A stretch of DNA of 62,600 bases from Pseudolabrys sp. (GCA_030684935.1 JAUXXH010000043.1:1-62600); one strand, 5' to 3'; positions 54,282 through 62,600 are shown, numbered from the stretch's first letter. The notes: generated by a model not told the origin, from the sequence alone. Made by a program: numbers and translations.

Positions 54282-55043
54282 ATGAACTTTAGCCACATCA
54301 CCTTCGCGGTTGCGCTGGCCTGCGCTCCCCTGGCGGCTTCGCCGCCGGCGGTCGCAAGCGAGCCGCGCGCGGTGATCGAGCTGTTCACCAGCCAGGGCTG
54401 TTCGTCGTGTCCGGCCGCCGACAAGCTGCTGGCTGAACTGGCGTCCAACGATCCGTCATTGCTGGTGATGACGCTGGCGATCGACTACTGGGATTATCTC
54501 GGCTGGAAGGACACGCTGGCGCTGCACGGCCATTCCAAGCGGCAGCGCGGCTATGCCGAGGCGCGCGGCGACCGCAAGGTCTACACCCCGCAGGTGGTCG
54601 TGAACGGCCTTAGCCATGTCCTCGGCAGCGACAAGGCGGCGATCGAGAGCGCGGTGGCGCAAACCCGGCGCAACGCCTCGCCTTTGACCGTGCCGGTTCA
54701 GGTGAGCGTAGCCAATGGCATCGTGATGGTCACGGTGGCGGCGGCGGCCGGACAGCATCGCAGTGGCGAAGTCTGGCTGTGTCCGATCACCAACAAGGTG
54801 CCGGTGACGATCGAGCGCGGCGAGAACCGCGGCAACACCGTGACCTACAGCAACGTGGTGCGCCGCTGGGTCAAGCTCGGCGACTGGGACGGCACGGCGA
54901 AAACTTTCAGTGCGACTGTCGCCAGTCTGGCCAGCGCCAAACTTACGCTTGAGGATGTCGACCGGCTCGCGGTCCTGGTTCAGGGCGGCAGCCCCACCAA
55001 GCCCGGCCTGATGCTGGGCGCGGCCACCGCCAGCCTGCGCTGA
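54282..55043 (+). CDS. Exported DUF1223 thioredoxin-like protein
   Basis: A 253-residue periplasmic protein with a signal peptide (about 1-26) and the DUF1223 opening AVIELFTSQGCSSCPAADKLLAELA. The CSSC pair (C40, C43) is a thioredoxin-type redox site, followed by the family's DYWDYLGWKD. DUF1223 proteins are usually next to acnA in Rhizobiales; their function is unknown, but a thiol redox role is reasonable. The ATG at 54282 precedes the signal peptide directly. Confidence 0.88.
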   Translation: MNFSHITFAVALACAPLAASPPAVASEPRAVIELFTSQGCSSCPAADKLLAELASNDPSLLVMTLAIDYWDYLGWKDTLALHGHSKRQRGYAEARGDRKVYTPQVVVNGLSHVLGSDKAAIESAVAQTRRNASPLTVPVQVSVANGIVMVTVAAAAGQHRSGEVWLCPITNKVPVTIERGENRGNTVTYSNVVRRWVKLGDWDGTAKTFSATVASLASAKLTLEDVDRLAVLVQGGSPTKPGLMLGAATASLR

Positions 55044-55406
55044 GCCGCATTTCCTTCCAAACCGTCGCCATAAAAAACGGGCCGGCACAAAGGCCGGCCC
55101 GAAGACTTAGGGGATTGAACCGTACGCATTACTCAACTGGCCCGGTCGACTGACCCCCGGGGGGCTGGGGGGCTGAGGAATCCGGAGATCAACCGGACCG
55201 GGCCTTGAGGCAACGATCCATGTATCCACCCCCTGCGTGACCGGCAATTGACGGAAATAGGGCGGTATTGTGGGTCGAATTAACGAGTTCGTGATCGCCG
55301 AAACAGCCGCCCCGGGGAGATTCCGTCCGCGAAAAGCCGGGAAAAGCCTCTTGCCGCGGACCTTTCCCGGCGCGATCATCGTTACCCACGATAAAGGAGG
55401 CGCCGC
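55044..55406. other. 363-base gap with a minus-strand terminator and no clear gene
   Basis: Between the DUF1223 and DUF2794 genes I see no convincing coding sequence. The gap contains a hairpin whose T run is on the minus strand (55076-55100), although the nearest genes are on the plus strand. It also has a GGGGGG-rich CCCCCGGGGGG segment near 55155 and the AAAGGAGG ribosome binding site of DUF2794 at 55393. A minus-strand small RNA ending at the terminator is possible. Confidence 0.4.
55076..55100 (-). terminator. Rho-independent terminator facing the minus strand
   Basis: The stem GGGCCGG/CCGGCCC is preceded on the plus strand by AAAAAA, so the T run follows it on the minus strand. On the plus side only AAGACTTA follows. 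It fits a minus-strand transcript better than the DUF1223 gene. Confidence 0.6.
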
Positions 55407-55784
55407 ATGACGTTCGGTTCCGGCGATATCGACCCAAGTCAGGTTTTCGGCGGCGGCGTTGCGCGAGGCGCCACCCCCGCCGCCCAGGTCACCTTCAGCC
55501 GGCGTGAACTGACATCCATTCTCAATCTGTACGGCCGCATGGTCGCTGCCGGCGAGTGGCGCGACTACGCCATGGACTTCATGAAGGATCGCGCGGTGTT
55601 CTCGGTCTACCGCCGCACCTCGGAAGCGCCGCTCTACCGCATCGAAAAAAATCCAAAGCTGGCGCAGCGCCAGGGCGCTTTCAGCGTCATTGCCGCCTCC
55701 GGCCTGATCGTGCGCCGCGGCCACGAACTCGACCGCGTGCTGCGCGCGATCGACAAGTCATCGCTGGCGCTGGTGGCGAACTAA
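55407..55784 (+). CDS. DUF2794 protein
   Basis: A 125-residue cytoplasmic protein of the alphaproteobacterial DUF2794 family. The conserved core is VTFSRRELTSILNLYGRMVAAGEWRDYAMDF, then AVFSVYRRTSEAPLYRIEK. Function unknown. A very strong ribosome binding site (AAAGGAGG) precedes the ATG, which suggests good expression. A family C repeat follows the stop codon. Confidence 0.88.
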   Translation: MTFGSGDIDPSQVFGGGVARGATPAAQVTFSRRELTSILNLYGRMVAAGEWRDYAMDFMKDRAVFSVYRRTSEAPLYRIEKNPKLAQRQGAFSVIAASGLIVRRGHELDRVLRAIDKSSLALVAN

Positions 55785-55795
55785 GCGGATTTGGT

Positions 55796-55880
55796 CCGCT
55801 CATCCCCGCGAACGCGGGGATCCAGTACCAAAGACGTCAGAACTTCGCTCTGGATTCCCGCTTGCGCGGGAATGAACGAA
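55796..55880. repeat. Family C palindromic repeat
   Basis: GCTCATCCCCGCGAACGCGGGGAT and TGGATTCCCGCTTGCGCGGGAATGA fill the gap between the converging DUF2794 and GNAT genes. It matches the copies at 48757 and 50501. Confidence 0.83.
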
Positions 55881-55890
55881 GATTGTGGCG

Positions 55891-56415
55891 CTACGGCTTC
55901 GTGCTGCCGCCATCACCGAGCGGGCGCTGCATCAGCAGCGTATCGCACCAGTGATCGTGCTTGAAGCCGACATCCGGGAGAATGCCGATGTGGTGGAAGC
56001 CAGCGGCCCTGTGCAGCGCGACCGAGCCCGCCTGCCGCGGGGAATCGCCGATCACCGCGATCATCTGGCGGTAGCCGCGCGTCACGCAGGCCTCGACCAG
56101 TGCTTCGAGCAGGGCACGGCCGACGCCGCGGCCCTGGTGCGTTGGCGCGACATAGACCGAGTCCTCGACCGTGAAGCGATAGGCCGGGCGCGTGCGGTAC
56201 AGCGCGGCATAGGCGTAGCCCGCGAGCTGGCCGCCATCATCGGCGGCCAGATAGGGGAAGCCCTTGCCGATGATCTCGTCCATGCGGCGCGCCATTTCGG
56301 CCTCGTCCGGTGGCTCCAGCTCGAACGAGGCGGTCCCGGTCCGCACCGAGTCGCCGTAGATGCGGGTGATGGCAGGAATGTCGGCCGGCGTGGCCGGGCG
56401 GATGGCGATGCTCAT
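55891..56415 (-). CDS. GNAT acetyltransferase, phosphinothricin-acetyltransferase-like
   Basis: A 174-residue GNAT-family enzyme resembling phosphinothricin (PAT/Bar-like) acetyltransferases. The opening IAIRPATPADIPAITRIYGDSVRTGTASFELEPPD, the acetyl-CoA loop VAPTHQGRGVGRALLEALV and MIAVIGDS...SVALHRAAGFHHIG are typical. Such enzymes acetylate methionine sulfone or similar amines; herbicide resistance cannot be assumed. The ATG at 56415 gives the usual family start. Confidence 0.88.
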   Translation of the reverse strand: MSIAIRPATPADIPAITRIYGDSVRTGTASFELEPPDEAEMARRMDEIIGKGFPYLAADDGGQLAGYAYAALYRTRPAYRFTVEDSVYVAPTHQGRGVGRALLEALVEACVTRGYRQMIAVIGDSPRQAGSVALHRAAGFHHIGILPDVGFKHDHWCDTLLMQRPLGDGGSTKP

Positions 56416-56435
56416 GCGGAGAATCTGACCACAAA

Positions 56436-56466
56436 AAAACGCCCCGGCACAAGGGCCGGGGCGTTT
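56436..56466 (-). terminator. Rho-independent terminator upstream of the GNAT gene, after BI-1
   Basis: On the minus strand AAACGCCCCGG pairs with CCGGGGCGTTT, followed by seven Ts. It lies 56 bases after the BI-1 gene stop and before the GNAT gene. Confidence 0.88.
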
Positions 56467-56521
56467 GTCGAAGATCTGTTCGTGCCGGGCGGTGGCTTGG
56501 CTCCGATCGCCCAAAGGCGCG

Positions 56522-57283
56522 TTAGCGCCGATCGCCCAGGAAGCGCAGCATGAACAGGAACAGGTTGATGAAGTCCAGGTAGAGCGTCAGCGCGCCCATC
56601 ACCGTCTTGCGGCCCATGGAGGTGCTGTCGTCGTTGGCGTCATACATCTCCTTGATCTTCTGGGTATCCCAGGCGGTGAGGCCGGCGAAGATCAGGACGC
56701 CGATCGCCGAGATGGCGAAGTCGAGTCCGGTACTGCGCAGGAACAGGTTGACGATCATCGCCAGGATCAGGCCGAACAGGCCCATGATCAGGAACGAGCC
56801 GATCGGCGAGAGGTCGCGCTGCGTGGTGTAGCCGTACAGGCTCAACGCGCCGAACGACGCCGCCGCGATGAAGAAGGTGCGGGCGATCGACGTGCCGGTA
56901 TAGGTGAGCATCACCGACGACAGCATGACGCCGAGCAGCGCCGCATACAGCATGAACAGGGTCAGCGCGGTGCCGGCCTGCAGCTTGTTGATGCGGAAGC
57001 TGAGGAAGAACACAATGCCGAGGGTGCCGAGGAACAGCACGATCATCAGCGGTCCGCCGTAGATCGTCTGGCCGAACGGCGTCAGCGCCAGCTTGCCGGC
57101 GACGGACGAGTCGACGACGGCGGCATTGAAGGTGAACCAGGCGACGACGCCGGTCAGAGCCACGCCGGCGGCCATATAGTTGTAGATGCTGAGCATGTAG
57201 GCGCGCAGACCGGCATCGATCTCCGCGGCACGCGCGGCGCCGAAGCCGCCGCGGGCAGCTACGTTACGGTCGAAGTCCGACAT
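56522..57283 (-). CDS. Bax inhibitor-1/YccA-family membrane protein
   Basis: A 253-residue seven-helix membrane protein of the BI-1 family. A short polar N-terminus, then YNYMAAGVALTGVVAWF and the C-terminal GVLIFAGLTAWDTQKIKEMYD...LTLYLDFINLFLFMLRFLGDRR are diagnostic; conserved aspartates lie in the last two helices. Bacterial members conduct cations or calcium and interact with FtsH in E. coli. A near-consensus promoter precedes it. The ATG at 57283 has a GAGAGGG box. Confidence 0.93.
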   Translation of the reverse strand: MSDFDRNVAARGGFGAARAAEIDAGLRAYMLSIYNYMAAGVALTGVVAWFTFNAAVVDSSVAGKLALTPFGQTIYGGPLMIVLFLGTLGIVFFLSFRINKLQAGTALTLFMLYAALLGVMLSSVMLTYTGTSIARTFFIAAASFGALSLYGYTTQRDLSPIGSFLIMGLFGLILAMIVNLFLRSTGLDFAISAIGVLIFAGLTAWDTQKIKEMYDANDDSTSMGRKTVMGALTLYLDFINLFLFMLRFLGDRR

Positions 57284-57451
57284 CGAATTTCCCTCTCTCA
57301 AGTCCCGGCGCTGGCCGGGCACGTCAGGCGCGCCGGCGATGGCCGTCGCGCTCGTGTTGCCTCGAATGTAGTGGTTGGTAAGTCTGCGCGCCAGATATGG
57401 CTCGATCATGACCCTGCTTCATTGCGGATTGTTAACCAGCCCGCAAAAGCC

Positions 57452-57481
57452 ATTATACGCCTAAATCCGCCGCCGCGTCAG
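57452..57481 (-). promoter_or_regulatory. Sigma-70 promoter of the BI-1 gene
   Basis: On the minus strand a perfect TATAAT (57457-57452) lies 18 bases after CTGACG (57481-57476). The -35 box sits in the right arm of the terminator hairpin of the upstream permease gene. Confidence 0.6.
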
Positions 57482-57502
57482 GGGGGTAGGGTGACGCGGC
57501 GG
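57470..57502 (-). terminator. Hairpin after the YbbP-like gene
   Basis: An 11-base perfect stem, CCGCCGCGTCA/TGACGCGGCGG, with an 11-base G-rich loop, lies 14 bases after the permease stop. Only GGATTTAGG follows on the minus strand, so it is a weak terminator without a strong T run. Confidence 0.5.
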
Positions 57503-57515
57503 AATGTCGCTCCTG

Positions 57516-60068
57516 TTACAGATTGCGCAGCACCGGGGCGGGCTTCTGGCCCAGCGCCGAGAAGGTGCCGGCCAGCCCCAGCGCCACCGTCACCACAACG
57601 GCGGCGAGCGCCGAGGCCAGGGCCGGGAGCGGCAGCCAGATGAATTTCAGCCGCATGATCTCGGCGACAATCAGCCAGCTGGCCAGCGAACCGCACAGCA
57701 CGCCGAAGGCCGCAGTGGCGACGCCGAGCATCAGGTATTCGATGGTATAGGCGCCGAGCAGCCGGGCCCGGGTGGCGCCGAGGGTCTTCAGAATGACCGC
57801 GTCATAGACCCGGTGGCGATGGCCGGCGGCCAGCGCGCCGCCCAGCACCAGGGCCGCCGCCAGCAGCGTGATGGCGCTGGCGCCGCGGATCGCCAGCACC
57901 AGGTTGCCGACCAGCGCGGCGATCGCCTCCAGCGCGTCCTTGACCCGGACGCTGGTGACCATCGGGTATTCGTCAGCCAGCGCCCGGATGATGGCGCCTT
58001 CCTGCTGCGGCGAACCGCCATCCAGATAGGTCAGGGTCGCCAGATGGGTGTGCGGCGCGCCGCGGAACGTCTGCGGCGAAAACACCATGACGAAATTGAT
58101 GCTCAGGCTCTGCCAGTCGACGGTACGGGTATTGGCGATGGTCGCCGTGATGTTGCGGCCGAGCACGTTGACGGTGACCTCGTCGCCGATGGTGAGGCCG
58201 AGCCCGTCGGCGATCCGTTTCTCGAACGACACCAAAGGCGGGCCTTCGTAGTCCTTGTCCCACCACTGGCCCTCGACCAGACGCGAGCCGGCCGGAATCG
58301 TGTTGGCGTAGGTGATGCCGCGGTCGTTCTGCAGCACCCATTCGGTGTCGTCGGTCGCCTTGATGTCCTCGGCGCGGATTCGTTTGGCCGAAACGATGCG
58401 GCCGCGCAGCATCGGCACTTCTTCCACCGACGCCGCCGGCGCCTGCTTGTGCAGGAAGCCGGTGAACCGTTCGGCCTGCTCGGACGGAATATCGAGGAAA
58501 TAGAACGATGGCGCCTTGGCCGGCAGTTCGTTGGCGAATTGCTGGCGCAGATTGGCGTCGATCTCGACCACCGTGACCAGCAAGGCGATGCCGAGTCCGA
58601 GCGACAGCACGATCGTTGGTGTCAGCGCGCCGGGCCGGTGAATATTGGCCACCGCCATGCGCAGGCTGGTGGACCGCGCCCGCGGCGCGCGCGCCGCCAG
58701 CGCCATCAGCATAGTCGCGACCAGCCGCAGCAGGACAAAAATGGCGGCGGCTACACCGACATAGACGATCGCCACGCGCCGGTCATAGGCCAGCAGCACG
58801 GCCGCCGTCGCCAGCACCGCGACGGCGATGCCGGTCAGAATGACGTAGATCGGCCGCGGCCAGCCGGACTGCGGCGTCACCGCGTCGCGGAATAGGGCGC
58901 CGACCGGCACGTCATGGGCGCGGCCGAGCGGCCACAACGTAAACGCCAGCGCCGTCAGCAGGCCGTATAGCAGGGCCAGCACCAGCTCGGCCGGATGAAA
59001 TGCCGGCACCAGCGGCAACGGAATGATGGCGCCGAAGGTCCAGGAAATCAGGAACGGCAGCGCTGCGCCGAGGATGGCGCCGATGACGCCGCCGATCAGG
59101 GCCAGCACCAGAACCTGCGTCAGGTAGATGGCGAACACGCGCCGGCCGCTGGCGCCGAGCGCCTTCATTGTGGCGATGACGTCGCGGCGCCGGTCGAGAT
59201 GGCTCTTCACGGCATTGCCGACGCCGACGCCGCCGACCAGCAGCGCGGTCAGGCCGACGATGGTGAGGAACTGGGTGAAGCGGTTGACGTTGCGCTCGAG
59301 CTGCGGCGAGGCATTGCTGCGGCTGCGGATTTCCCAGCCGGTTTCCGGCAATTCCGCCCGCGCCTGCGCCGTGACCGCCTGCATGGCCGCATCGCTGTTG
59401 CCATCGGGCGGCAGCCGCAACCGGTAATTCCAGCGCACCAAACTACCGGGCTGGATCAGACCGGACGCCCGCAGCGCCGCCTGGTTGACCAGCAGGCGCG
59501 GACCGAAGCCGACGCCGGCGGCCAGTTTGTCCGGCTCGGAGGTCAGCGCGGCACGGATTTCGATGGTGGCGGTGCCGACGGTCAGCCGCGTGCCTGTCGC
59601 GATATTCAGCCGTGCCAGCAGCGTCGGATCGGCCGCCGCGCCGAACACGCCGTCGCGCTCCGCCAGCACGTCCGGCAAGGGGCCGGCCGGATCGAGCACG
59701 GCTTCCCCGAACAGCGGGTAGGCGGCATCGACCGCTTTCATTTCCACCAGCGTGGCGTCGCCTGGCGTGCCTTGCGCATCGATGACGCGCGCCATCGCCC
59801 GCATGGCGGCGGTTTCCGAGAGGGCGCCGCGGCTGACGAGAAAGGCGCGTTCTTTCGGCGTGGCTTCGCGTTGGATCAGCGTGAACGACAGATCGCCGCC
59901 GAGGATAACCCGGCCCTGTCGCGACAATCCGTCGGTGAGGCTGGCGGCGAGTGAACTGACGCCGGCGATGGCCATGCAGCCGAGCGCGATGCAGGCGATG
60001 AAAACGTAAAAGCCTTTCAGCCCGCCGCGCAGTTCGCGCAGGGCGAAACGGAGCGGCAGAAAGCGCAT
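57516..60068 (-). CDS. ABC exporter permease, YbbP-like (FtsX/MacB type)
   Basis: An 850-residue permease with the duplicated FtsX-domain architecture. It has an N-terminal helix (GGLKGFYVFIACIALGCMAIAGVSSLAASL), a large periplasmic domain, two groups of three helices and a further periplasmic domain. This is the YbbP pattern. It partners the ATPase encoded next to it; its relatives are next to tesA in many proteobacteria. The substrate is unknown. The ATG at 60068 gives MRFLPLRFALRELRGG, the normal start. A family B repeat separates it from the ATPase gene. Confidence 0.9.
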   Translation of the reverse strand: MRFLPLRFALRELRGGLKGFYVFIACIALGCMAIAGVSSLAASLTDGLSRQGRVILGGDLSFTLIQREATPKERAFLVSRGALSETAAMRAMARVIDAQGTPGDATLVEMKAVDAAYPLFGEAVLDPAGPLPDVLAERDGVFGAAADPTLLARLNIATGTRLTVGTATIEIRAALTSEPDKLAAGVGFGPRLLVNQAALRASGLIQPGSLVRWNYRLRLPPDGNSDAAMQAVTAQARAELPETGWEIRSRSNASPQLERNVNRFTQFLTIVGLTALLVGGVGVGNAVKSHLDRRRDVIATMKALGASGRRVFAIYLTQVLVLALIGGVIGAILGAALPFLISWTFGAIIPLPLVPAFHPAELVLALLYGLLTALAFTLWPLGRAHDVPVGALFRDAVTPQSGWPRPIYVILTGIAVAVLATAAVLLAYDRRVAIVYVGVAAAIFVLLRLVATMLMALAARAPRARSTSLRMAVANIHRPGALTPTIVLSLGLGIALLVTVVEIDANLRQQFANELPAKAPSFYFLDIPSEQAERFTGFLHKQAPAASVEEVPMLRGRIVSAKRIRAEDIKATDDTEWVLQNDRGITYANTIPAGSRLVEGQWWDKDYEGPPLVSFEKRIADGLGLTIGDEVTVNVLGRNITATIANTRTVDWQSLSINFVMVFSPQTFRGAPHTHLATLTYLDGGSPQQEGAIIRALADEYPMVTSVRVKDALEAIAALVGNLVLAIRGASAITLLAAALVLGGALAAGHRHRVYDAVILKTLGATRARLLGAYTIEYLMLGVATAAFGVLCGSLASWLIVAEIMRLKFIWLPLPALASALAAVVVTVALGLAGTFSALGQKPAPVLRNL

Positions 60069-60078
60069 GCCGTCTTTT

Positions 60079-60196
60079 CCCTCCCCTGAAAGGGGAGGGT
60101 CGGACCGCCGCAGGCGGTCCGGGGTGGGGTCAGTTTTCATGGAGGACCCCCACCCGGTTCGCTGCGCTCACCGACCTCCCCCTTGCAGGGGGAGGT
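60079..60196. repeat. Family B palindromic mosaic repeat (ybbA/ybbP junction)
   Basis: CCCTCCCCTGAAAGGGGAGGG and ACCTCCCCCTTGCAGGGGGAGGT bracket GGACCGCC/GGCGGTCC and a GGTTCGCTGCGCTCACCGACC hairpin next to GGGGTGGGGT and ACCCCCACCC. It lies between two genes of one transporter operon. Confidence 0.87.
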
Positions 60197-60215
60197 CGAA
60201 GAAAAAGAAAAGCCC

Positions 60216-60914
60216 TCATGTCGCGCTCACGCTGTCGACGCGGCCGGAGCGCAGCCGGACCACGCGGCCGCAGCGTTGCGCCAGCGCATTATCATGCGTC
60301 ACCAGCACCAGCGTGGTGCCGCGCTTGGTGTGACCGGCGAACAGGAGATCGACGATCTGCTGGCCGGTGCCCTCGTCGAGATTGCCGGTCGGCTCGTCCG
60401 CCACCAGAATCGCCGGGTTTGGCGCCAGCGCCCGCGCCACGGCGACGCGCTGCTGCTCGCCGCCGGACAATTGCGCGGGATAATGGTTCAGCCGCTGGCC
60501 GAGACCGACCGCGGTCAGTTCGGCTTCGGCGCGCTCCTGCGCATCGGCGACGCCGGCCAGTTCCAGCGGCACGGCGACGTTTTCCAGCGCGGTCATGGTC
60601 GGGATCAGGTGGAAGGACTGGAAGACGATGCCGACATTGCGGCCGCGGAAGCGCGCCAGCGCGTCCTCGTCCAGGGTGTTCAGGGCCTCACCGGCGACAT
60701 TCACGTCACCGGTGTCGGTCCGCTCCAGCCCGGCCATGACCATCAGCAGCGTCGATTTGCCCGAACCGGACGGCCCCACGAGGCCAACCGCCTCGCCCGT
60801 GCCTATATTGAGATCGATATCCTTGAGGATATGAACCCGGGCGGCGCCTTGCCCGAGCGATAGATTGACGCCGGCCAGCGCAATTGCCGGCCCCGCCCTG
60901 GAGTTATCTGACAT
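60216..60914 (-). CDS. ABC exporter ATPase, YbbA/LolD-like
   Basis: A 232-residue ATPase of the MacB/LolD group. The Walker A motif is GPSGSGKST (46-54), the signature [15 protein letters not shown] and Walker [13 protein letters not shown]. It powers the YbbP-like permease encoded next. The ATG faces the divergent tesA-like gene 40 bases away, an arrangement also known in enterobacteria. Confidence 0.93.
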   Translation of the reverse strand: MSDNSRAGPAIALAGVNLSLGQGAARVHILKDIDLNIGTGEAVGLVGPSGSGKSTLLMVMAGLERTDTGDVNVAGEALNTLDEDALARFRGRNVGIVFQSFHLIPTMTALENVAVPLELAGVADAQERAEAELTAVGLGQRLNHYPAQLSGGEQQRVAVARALAPNPAILVADEPTGNLDEGTGQQIVDLLFAGHTKRGTTLVLVTHDNALAQRCGRVVRLRSGRVDSVSAT

Positions 60915-60954
60915 GTGGCCTCACGGTTATCGATCCGCCTCATATGGGACATTT

Positions 60955-61623
60955 ATGGCCCGGGTCCAGCACCTCGCGATGCTTGCTTTAGTCGCAGTCG
61001 GAGGCGGGATCTGTCTCGCGTTGACGCCGGCGGCGGGTCAGACCGGAGAAAAGCCCGTCAAGATCGTGGTCCTGGGCGATTCGCTGTCGGCCGGCTACGG
61101 CCTGCCGGCCAATGCCGCATTCCCGGCCAAACTCGGGGCTGCGCTCAAGGCCAAGGGTATTGCCGCCGACGTCGTTAATGCCGGTGTGTCCGGCGATACC
61201 GCCTCCGGCGGGCTCGGCCGGGTCGACTGGTCGGTCCCGGACGGCACCGATGCCGTGATCGTTGAACTCGGCGCCAATGACGCGTTGCGCGGCATCGATC
61301 CGAAGGTGACCGAGGCCGCGCTGGATGGGATTCTGAAAAAGCTCACCGACCGCCGCATCGCCGTGCTGCTGGCCGGGATGCAGTCGCCGCCGAACATGGG
61401 GGCCGATTTTGCCCGGTCCTTTGGCGATCTCTACACCACGCTGGCCGGGAAATACCCGGTCGTGTTCTATCCGTTCTTTCTCGATGGCGTCGCGGCGCAG
61501 GCCAAACTCAACCTCCCCGACGGCATCCACCCGAATGCCGAGGGCATCGATGTGATTGTCGAGCGCATCATGCCGAAGGTCGAGGAGTTGATCGCCCGCG
61601 TGCGCGCCGCGCGCGCATCGTGA
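60955..61623 (+). CDS. tesA: Periplasmic GDSL esterase, TesA-like
   Basis: A 222-residue SGNH hydrolase with a signal peptide (about 1-28). The catalytic serine is S43 in VLGDSLSAGYG; GANDALRG and DGIHPNAEG complete the SGNH set. TesA-type enzymes hydrolyse acyl-CoA or aryl esters; here it is best called an arylesterase/thioesterase. It is divergent from ybbA, the classic tesA context. The start at 60955 is chosen because the signal peptide begins there. Confidence 0.92.
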   Translation: MARVQHLAMLALVAVGGGICLALTPAAGQTGEKPVKIVVLGDSLSAGYGLPANAAFPAKLGAALKAKGIAADVVNAGVSGDTASGGLGRVDWSVPDGTDAVIVELGANDALRGIDPKVTEAALDGILKKLTDRRIAVLLAGMQSPPNMGADFARSFGDLYTTLAGKYPVVFYPFFLDGVAAQAKLNLPDGIHPNAEGIDVIVERIMPKVEELIARVRAARAS

Positions 61624-61644
61624 GCCGAGACGAAGCCGGGTCCC

Positions 61645-62184
61645 ATGCCGCGTCTTTTCACCGGGATTGAGATCCCGCCTTCGGTCGGCGACGCGCTGGC
61701 GATGCTGCGCGGCGGGCTGCCGGGTGCGCGCTGGATCGATCCGGAAAATTACCACGTCACGCTGCGCTTTATCGGCGACGTCGATGACGTGACCGCGCAG
61801 GAGATTGCGCTGGAATTGGGCCGTGTCCGGCGCGGCGCTTTCGACCTGCATCTGGAAGGCCTGACCTCGTTCGGCGGCCGCAAGCCGCGCGCGGTGATTG
61901 CGTCGGTGCCGCCGAGCCAGCCGCTCATGGAATTGCAGGCCGAGCAGGAACGGCTGATGCGGCGCATCGGTCTCGAGCCGGAGGGCCGCAAATACACGCC
62001 GCATGTGACGGTGGCGCGGCTGCGCGAGTCATCCAGCATCGAGGTCGCGCAATATCTGGCCGAGCGCGGCTATTTCCGCACGGCGGCGTTTCGGGTGCCG
62101 CGCTTCGTGCTGTATTCGGCGCGCGCCTCCACCGGTGGCGGACCCTATGTGGTCGAGGCGGCCTATCCGCTCACCGCGCTTTAG
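61645..62184 (+). CDS. thpR: RNA 2',3'-cyclic phosphodiesterase ThpR (LigT)
   Basis: A 179-residue 2H phosphoesterase with the two HxTx motifs HVTL (from H37) and HVTV in KYTPHVTVARL. It opens 2',3'-cyclic phosphates in RNA ends. It follows tesA by 21 bases and overlaps the stop of the converging GNAT gene. Family call is secure. Confidence 0.94.
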   Translation: MPRLFTGIEIPPSVGDALAMLRGGLPGARWIDPENYHVTLRFIGDVDDVTAQEIALELGRVRRGAFDLHLEGLTSFGGRKPRAVIASVPPSQPLMELQAEQERLMRRIGLEPEGRKYTPHVTVARLRESSSIEVAQYLAERGYFRTAAFRVPRFVLYSARASTGGGPYVVEAAYPLTAL

Positions 62185-62600
62185 GCCGCCCGCAGCATCC
62201 GCGATTGCGCATCGAGCAGGGCCTGGCCGACGCCATAGGCATCGGCCATCGCCTCGCGCATCAAGGACAGCGGCGTCGAGCGCGGCGCGTCGACCTCGCC
62301 GACCACGCTGCCGAAATCGAACGACAGGTCGGCCTCGAACTTCCTGGCCAGCTGCTGCATGCGCCGGTTGTCGGCGAGGCAATTCATGTGCAGGGCGGTG
62401 ATGCCGCGGTTGCGGGCGCTCAGCAGCGTGCGGCGGAGCAGTTCGCTGCCGACACCGTGACTCTGCCACGGCTTTTCGATGCTGAAGGCGACCTCGGCTT
62501 CGCGCTTGAGCAGGGAGCCCATCGGCCGCAGTTCGGCCGCGCCGCGCAGATGGCCCCCGACAAAGAAGCCGTGCACCACGACGCCCACGCCCACGCCTGT
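62181..62600 (-). CDS. GNAT acetyltransferase, N-terminus beyond the window
   Basis: The visible 140 or so codons hold the C-terminal part of a GNAT enzyme: LLKREAEVAFSIEKPWQSHGVGSELLRRTLLSARNRGITALHMNCLADNRRMQQLARKFEADL, with the acetyl-CoA loop around WQSHGVGSELL. The frame remains open to the right edge, so the protein start is missing. Its stop codon overlaps the thpR stop by two bases. Substrate unknown. Confidence 0.85.
   Translation of the reverse strand, partial: TGVGVGVVVHGFFVGGHLRGAAELRPMGSLLKREAEVAFSIEKPWQSHGVGSELLRRTLLSARNRGITALHMNCLADNRRMQQLARKFEADLSFDFGSVVGEVDAPRSTPLSLMREAMADAYGVGQALLDAQSRMLRAA

Noticed and set aside
55891..56415. Herbicide resistance gene (bar/pat)
   Set aside because: PAT-like GNATs are common housekeeping proteins; nothing here shows phosphinothricin specificity or mobile context.

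Overview
The window is a 62.6 kb piece of a high-GC alphaproteobacterial chromosome. It reads as ordinary core genome and not as a plasmid, prophage or island. I saw no tRNA, rRNA, insertion sequence or CRISPR array. The gene neighbourhoods (sdhCDAB, leuB, leuC and leuD scattered, ffh-rpsP-rimM-trmD-rplS, dapF-mtaB-ftsY-yciB, ccmABCDG beside acnA) and several families (DUF2794, DUF1223, IalB, long S16) point to Hyphomicrobiales, in the Bradyrhizobium/Rhodopseudomonas/Xanthobacteraceae part of that order. Two enzymes of the ethylmalonyl-CoA pathway (mch, mcl2) fit that placement. The species cannot be named from this.

Layout. 1-9.3 kb: a structured RNA cut by the left edge, then a DUF1232 protein, a quinone oxidoreductase, an IalB-like protein, rlmN, a PAP2 phosphatase, a tricarboxylate-type binding protein, a lytic transglycosylase, argG and a lipoprotein. 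9.3-20.5 kb: a PDZ-M48 protease, a PPOX protein, sdhCDAB, a divergent LysR regulator, mesaconyl-CoA hydratase, a Phd/PIN toxin-antitoxin pair, type II NADH dehydrogenase and leuB. 20.5-25.4 kb: a sulfite oxidation locus with an ECF sigma factor, its membrane anti-sigma factor, a Tat-exported SorA-like oxidase, a cytochrome c and a second SorA-like protein without a leader. 25.4-36 kb: asd, carbonic anhydrase, mcl2, an orphan binding protein, a two-subunit fumarate-reductase-like enzyme, leuD and leuC. 36-47 kb: the rplS-trmD-rimM-rpsP-ffh operon (minus strand), dapF, mtaB, an RluA-type pseudouridine synthase and ftsY. 47-62.6 kb: yciB, the ccmABCDG operon, acnA, DUF1223, DUF2794, two GNATs, a BI-1 protein, a YbbA/YbbP exporter with divergent tesA, and thpR.

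The clearest feature beyond the genes is a set of short palindromic mosaic repeats in four families (A-D, at least 17 copies) sitting in gene junctions, many inside operons. In family B the end palindromes are constant, but the inner hairpin stems differ in sequence between copies and still pair. One family B copy lies in frame inside the coding sequence of a pseudouridine synthase. Another appears to supply the ribosome binding site, start codon and first codons of rimM. Other items worth checking are the sor locus with two SorA paralogues and an ECF-type promoter, a fumarate-reductase-like flavoprotein with a one-domain iron-sulfur partner, a probable leaderless 31-codon ORF in front of leuC, and the structured RNA at the left edge.
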